Origin: Candidatus Cloacimonadota bacterium
GTDB lineage: Bacteria; Cloacimonadota; Cloacimonadia; JGIOTU-2
DNA length: 8,670 nucleotides
Direction: 5' to 3'
NCBI GenBank assembly: GCA_021158425.1
Contig: JAGGUR010000139.1
Coordinates: forward strand, 1 to 8,670
A program made the position numbers and the translations under genes. Shown piece after piece: positions 6,943 to 8,670 of this stretch (position 1 is the first letter of the stretch; every line of letters starts with the position of its first letter). A model generated the notes under the pieces. It saw only the letters and a list, made by a program, of their open reading frames with translations, was not told the DNA's origin and ran no database searches.

Positions 6943-6968
6943 TTAAATTCCTTTCTATTTAATGGGGT
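6919..6968 (+). repeat. Two tandem copies of a ~25-bp unit ending in TGGGGT
   Basis: Bases 6919-6943 and 6945-6968 align as imperfect direct repeats of the form AAATT, C/T-rich stretch, CTATTT, A/C-rich bases, TGGGGT. The first copy overlaps the right arm of the hairpin at 6912-6942. Confidence 0.55.
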
Positions 6969-7016
6969 GTCCTGTCCCCGATCTAATCGGGGATTCGGGA
7001 CATGAATGTTTTATAT
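6969..7016. repeat. GGGACATG hairpin repeat, copy 2
   Basis: TCCCCGAT (6975-6982) and ATCGGGGA (6986-6993) form a perfect 8-bp stem with a 3-base loop, inside GTCC (6969-6972) / GGAC (6998-7001). The tail GGGACATGAATGTTTTATAT (6997-7016) matches copies 1 and 3 at 18 of 20 positions. The TCCTTTGC head is absent. Confidence 0.65.
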
Positions 7017-7033
7017 GAAAATAGCACGCAACT

Positions 7034-7140
7034 ACACACCCCGTCTTCCCGACAAGTCGGGAATCCACCCCTCTCAAGAGGGGATTTTTCGGAATTCCCC
7101 TCTAACAAGAGGGGTCTCCGATTCATCGGAGGGGGTGTGT
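7034..7140. repeat. 107-bp block of four hairpins within 9-bp terminal inverted repeats
   Basis: The ends are ACACACCCC (7034-7042) and GGGGTGTGT (7132-7140), perfect inverted repeats. Inside are four perfect hairpins in a row: TTCCCGAC/GTCGGGAA (7046-7063, 2-base loop), CCCCTC/GAGGGG (7068-7083), CCCCTCT/AGAGGGG (7097-7114) and CTCCGAT/ATCGGAG (7116-7131, 2-base loop). The second and third share the CCCCTC-type arm. The form fits a REP/BIME-type or MITE-type mobile repeat. No transposase is present. Confidence 0.75.
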
Positions 7141-7141
7141 T

Positions 7142-7195
7142 ATTTTCATCATCCTTTGCGTCCCGATTTGTTTTCGGGACATGTATGTTTCATAT
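7142..7195. repeat. GGGACATG hairpin repeat, copy 3
   Basis: The head ATTTTCAtcaTCCTTTGCGT matches copy 1. GTCCCGA (7160-7166) and TCGGGAC (7174-7180) form a perfect 7-bp stem with a 7-base loop. The tail GGGACATGTATGTTTCATAT (7176-7195) is identical to copy 1. Confidence 0.7.
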
Positions 7196-7237
7196 AAAAT
7201 TCATTATTAAATTTTTATTATTCATTTTTGTTACTTG

Positions 7238-7249
7238 GTGTCTTTGTGG
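7238..7249 (+). repeat. Inverted boundary copy of the CACAAAGACAC repeat
   Basis: GTGTCTTTGTGG reads towards polA. Its first 11 bases are the exact reverse complement of 6643-6653, and the full 12 match the complement of 6634-6645 at 11 positions. The two copies point outward, each towards the start of the neighbouring gene. Confidence 0.55.
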
Positions 7250-7264
7250 TTTATTAAAATTTTT

Positions 7265-7283
7265 TGTCAACTTATTATTGACA
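7265..7283 (+). promoter_or_regulatory. Inverted repeat overlapping a possible polA -35 element
   Basis: TGTCAA (7265-7270) and TTGACA (7278-7283) form a perfect 6-bp inverted repeat with a 7-base spacer, 33 bases before the polA ATG. TTGACA is also a perfect -35 consensus; a weak TGAAAT (7300-7305, 4/6) lies 16 bases on. It may be a promoter with an operator-like palindrome, or chance in AT-rich DNA. Confidence 0.3.
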
Positions 7284-7316
7284 CTTAAGTTACAAATCTT
7301 GAAATTTGAATTTATT

Positions 7317-8670
7317 ATGAAAGAAAAATTATATATCATTGACGGCACGGCGGTTATTTATCGTTCATTTTATGCTTTTAAGAATAGACCCCTGATTAAC
7401 TCAAAGGGAGAAAACACCAGTGCTATTTTTGGCTTCCTGCGCACAATCATTTCTATAATTGAGAAATTTAATCCAAAGTACTTTGCTATTACTTTTGATG
7501 AAAAGGGACCTACATTTCGCCATAAGAGATATCCCGAATATAAAGCAACGCGAGATAAAATGCCTGAAGAATTGATTGAACAATTAGAGCCTATTCAGAA
7601 CCTGGTTAAATCGGCTGGTGTCCCTCATCTCTCATTACCCGGCTTTGAAGCAGATGATATTATCGGAACTCTAGCGCAAAAATTCTCTGACAACTGTGAT
7701 GTTGTAATCGTTTCCGGAGACAAAGATTTTTATCAACTTGTAAATGATAATGTCACTTTGTTTGATTTATCTAAAGACAAGCATATTGGTAAAGAGGAAG
7801 TAAAGAAAAAATTCGGCACAACCCCGGATAAAGTTATTGATATTCTGGCTTTAACAGGTGATTCTGCTGATAATATTCCCGGCATTCCAAAAGTTGGAAT
7901 CAAAACTGCAATAAAATTGATGCAGCAATTTGGCAGTTTGGAAAATATCCTTGCAAATGCTGAAAAAGTATCTCCTGAACGAATTAAGGAAAATGTAAAA
8001 AAATTTGCTCAGCAGGGTATCTTATCAAAAGAATTAGTTACAATTGACCGCAATGCACCGATAAATATATCTTTAAAAAATCTGAAACTTCAAAATATTT
8101 TCACAGAAGGCTTAAGAAAGTTCTGTGAAGAGTATGAACTGAACACATTCTTGAAGTATTTTGCAACCAAAAAGGAAACCTCCCCTACTGAAAAAATCGA
8201 GTATTGCACAGTTAATAACGAATCAGAATTTGAGAAACTTTTATCCGAATTGCAAAAACAGGAAAAAATCTCTATTGATTTGGAAACAAACTCTCGCAGT
8301 CCTATTAATGGAAAAATAGTTGGAATCTCAATCTGCTTTGAACCAGATAAAGCATATTACATTCCAATAAGACATTATATTGGAAAGCAGCTGAATGCTA
8401 AGGATGTTTTAACTTCGTTGAAATCAACTTTAGAAGATGATAGCAAACGTTTCATAGGTCACAACATTAAATTTGATTATATGGTTTTTCAGAATGAAGG
8501 AATAGAAATTGCAAATCTTTATTTTGACACAATGATTGCCTCTTATCTTCTTTCGCCAGAGGAACATCGCCACAAACTTGATGTAGTTAGTTTACGATAT
8601 CTGCATCATAAAATGATTCCGATTGAGGCACTTATTGGAAAAGGTAAGAAACAGAGGAATTTTGCCGAAA
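7317..8670 (+). CDS. polA: DNA polymerase I, N-terminal half (3' end beyond window)
   Basis: The frame opens at ATG 7317 and runs off the right edge with 451 codons. Residues 1-290 are the FEN-like 5'-3' exonuclease that removes RNA primers and flaps; its metal-binding acids are present: D9 (YIIDG), D61 (ITFDEKG), E111/D113/D114 (GFEADDI), D135/D137 (SGDKDF) and D182/D185 (GDSADN), followed by a helix-hairpin-helix at 186-207. Residues about 293-451 are the start of the DEDD 3'-5' exonuclease: ExoI D321 and E323 (SIDLETNS), ExoII D387 (GHNIKFDY), and FDTMIASYLLSPEEHRHKLD at 403-422, as in proofreading-active Pol I. The ExoIII motif and the polymerase domain lie outside. There is no recognisable Shine-Dalgarno before the ATG. 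A TTG six codons earlier is in frame, but the ATG fits the usual PolA N-terminus. It is divergent from the amidase across the repeat island. Full proteins are near 900 residues. Confidence 0.95.
   Translation, partial: MKEKLYIIDGTAVIYRSFYAFKNRPLINSKGENTSAIFGFLRTIISIIEKFNPKYFAITFDEKGPTFRHKRYPEYKATRDKMPEELIEQLEPIQNLVKSAGVPHLSLPGFEADDIIGTLAQKFSDNCDVVIVSGDKDFYQLVNDNVTLFDLSKDKHIGKEEVKKKFGTTPDKVIDILALTGDSADNIPGIPKVGIKTAIKLMQQFGSLENILANAEKVSPERIKENVKKFAQQGILSKELVTIDRNAPINISLKNLKLQNIFTEGLRKFCEEYELNTFLKYFATKKETSPTEKIEYCTVNNESEFEKLLSELQKQEKISIDLETNSRSPINGKIVGISICFEPDKAYYIPIRHYIGKQLNAKDVLTSLKSTLEDDSKRFIGHNIKFDYMVFQNEGIEIANLYFDTMIASYLLSPEEHRHKLDVVSLRYLHHKMIPIEALIGKGKKQRNFAE

Larger units (their letters stand above)
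6632..7249. repeat. Intergenic repeat island between divergent amidase and polA genes
   Basis: This is the main part of a 698-base stretch (6619-7316) without a credible gene. It is made almost wholly of short repeats and palindromes, itemised in separate entries, and is visibly richer in G and C runs than the AT-rich flanks. The outer ends carry the same short sequence in inverted orientation: CACAAAGACAC at 6643-6653 and its reverse complement GTGTCTTTGTG at 7238-7248. Short open frames inside it (for example 7006-7197 plus) only translate the repeats. Confidence 0.75.

Noticed and set aside
7006..7197. 63-codon plus-strand open frame in the repeat island
   Set aside because: It translates straight through the hairpin repeats, has no ribosome site and resembles the spurious proteins predicted from such repeats.
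6635..7249. CRISPR array
   Set aside because: The repeats differ in sequence, length and spacing, with no uniform spacers and no cas genes nearby.
7401..7583. 60-codon minus-strand open frame within polA
   Set aside because: It is antisense to the conserved 5'-3' exonuclease domain and has no support of its own.

Overview
The window is AT-rich and looks like a chromosomal segment from a member of the FCB superphylum (the Bacteroidota, Cloacimonadota and Marinimicrobia kind of lineage). Three things support this: a secreted protein ending in a type IX secretion (T9SS) type A / FlgD-Ig-like sorting domain, an adjacent PorV/PorQ-family outer-membrane protein, and YdjY-domain and alpha/alpha-toroid proteins of a kind common in uncultured Gram-negative lineages. 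The low GC and the palindromic intergenic repeats suggest a Cloacimonadota-like bacterium, but that placement is inference.

Bases 1-5321 hold four co-directional minus-strand genes, in transcription order: a small secreted YdjY-domain protein (5321-4662), a periplasmic or secreted squalene-cyclase-like alpha/alpha-toroid protein (4608-3505), a 903-residue toroid protein with PKD, CARDB and T9SS sorting domains (3479-768), and a PorV/PorQ-family outer-membrane protein cut by the left window edge (753-1). Gaps are 53, 25 and 14 bases, and no obvious terminator separates the genes. They read as one operon for an envelope or cell-surface function in which a T9SS cargo sits next to a possible outer-membrane partner. 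The biochemical role is unknown. Neither toroid has a convincing catalytic DxDD, so terpene cyclisation is not supported.

Upstream (6618-5503, minus) is a complete exported N-acetylmuramoyl-L-alanine amidase with all expected zinc and catalytic residues. An AT-rich 181-base gap separates it from the operon and probably carries the operon promoter.

Bases 6619-7316 lie between the divergent amidase and polA genes and hold no credible gene. They are packed with repeats: short tandem CACAAAGA-type units, a nested palindrome, three copies of a hairpin repeat ending in GGGACATG, a tandem pair of ~25-bp units, and a 107-bp block of four back-to-back hairpins inside 9-bp terminal inverted repeats. 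The island is bounded by outward-facing GTGTCTTTGTGG-type sequences.

Bases 7317-8670 (plus) are the first 451 codons of polA (DNA polymerase I): the 5'-3' exonuclease domain and most of a proofreading exonuclease domain that keeps its acidic residues. The polymerase domain lies beyond the right edge.
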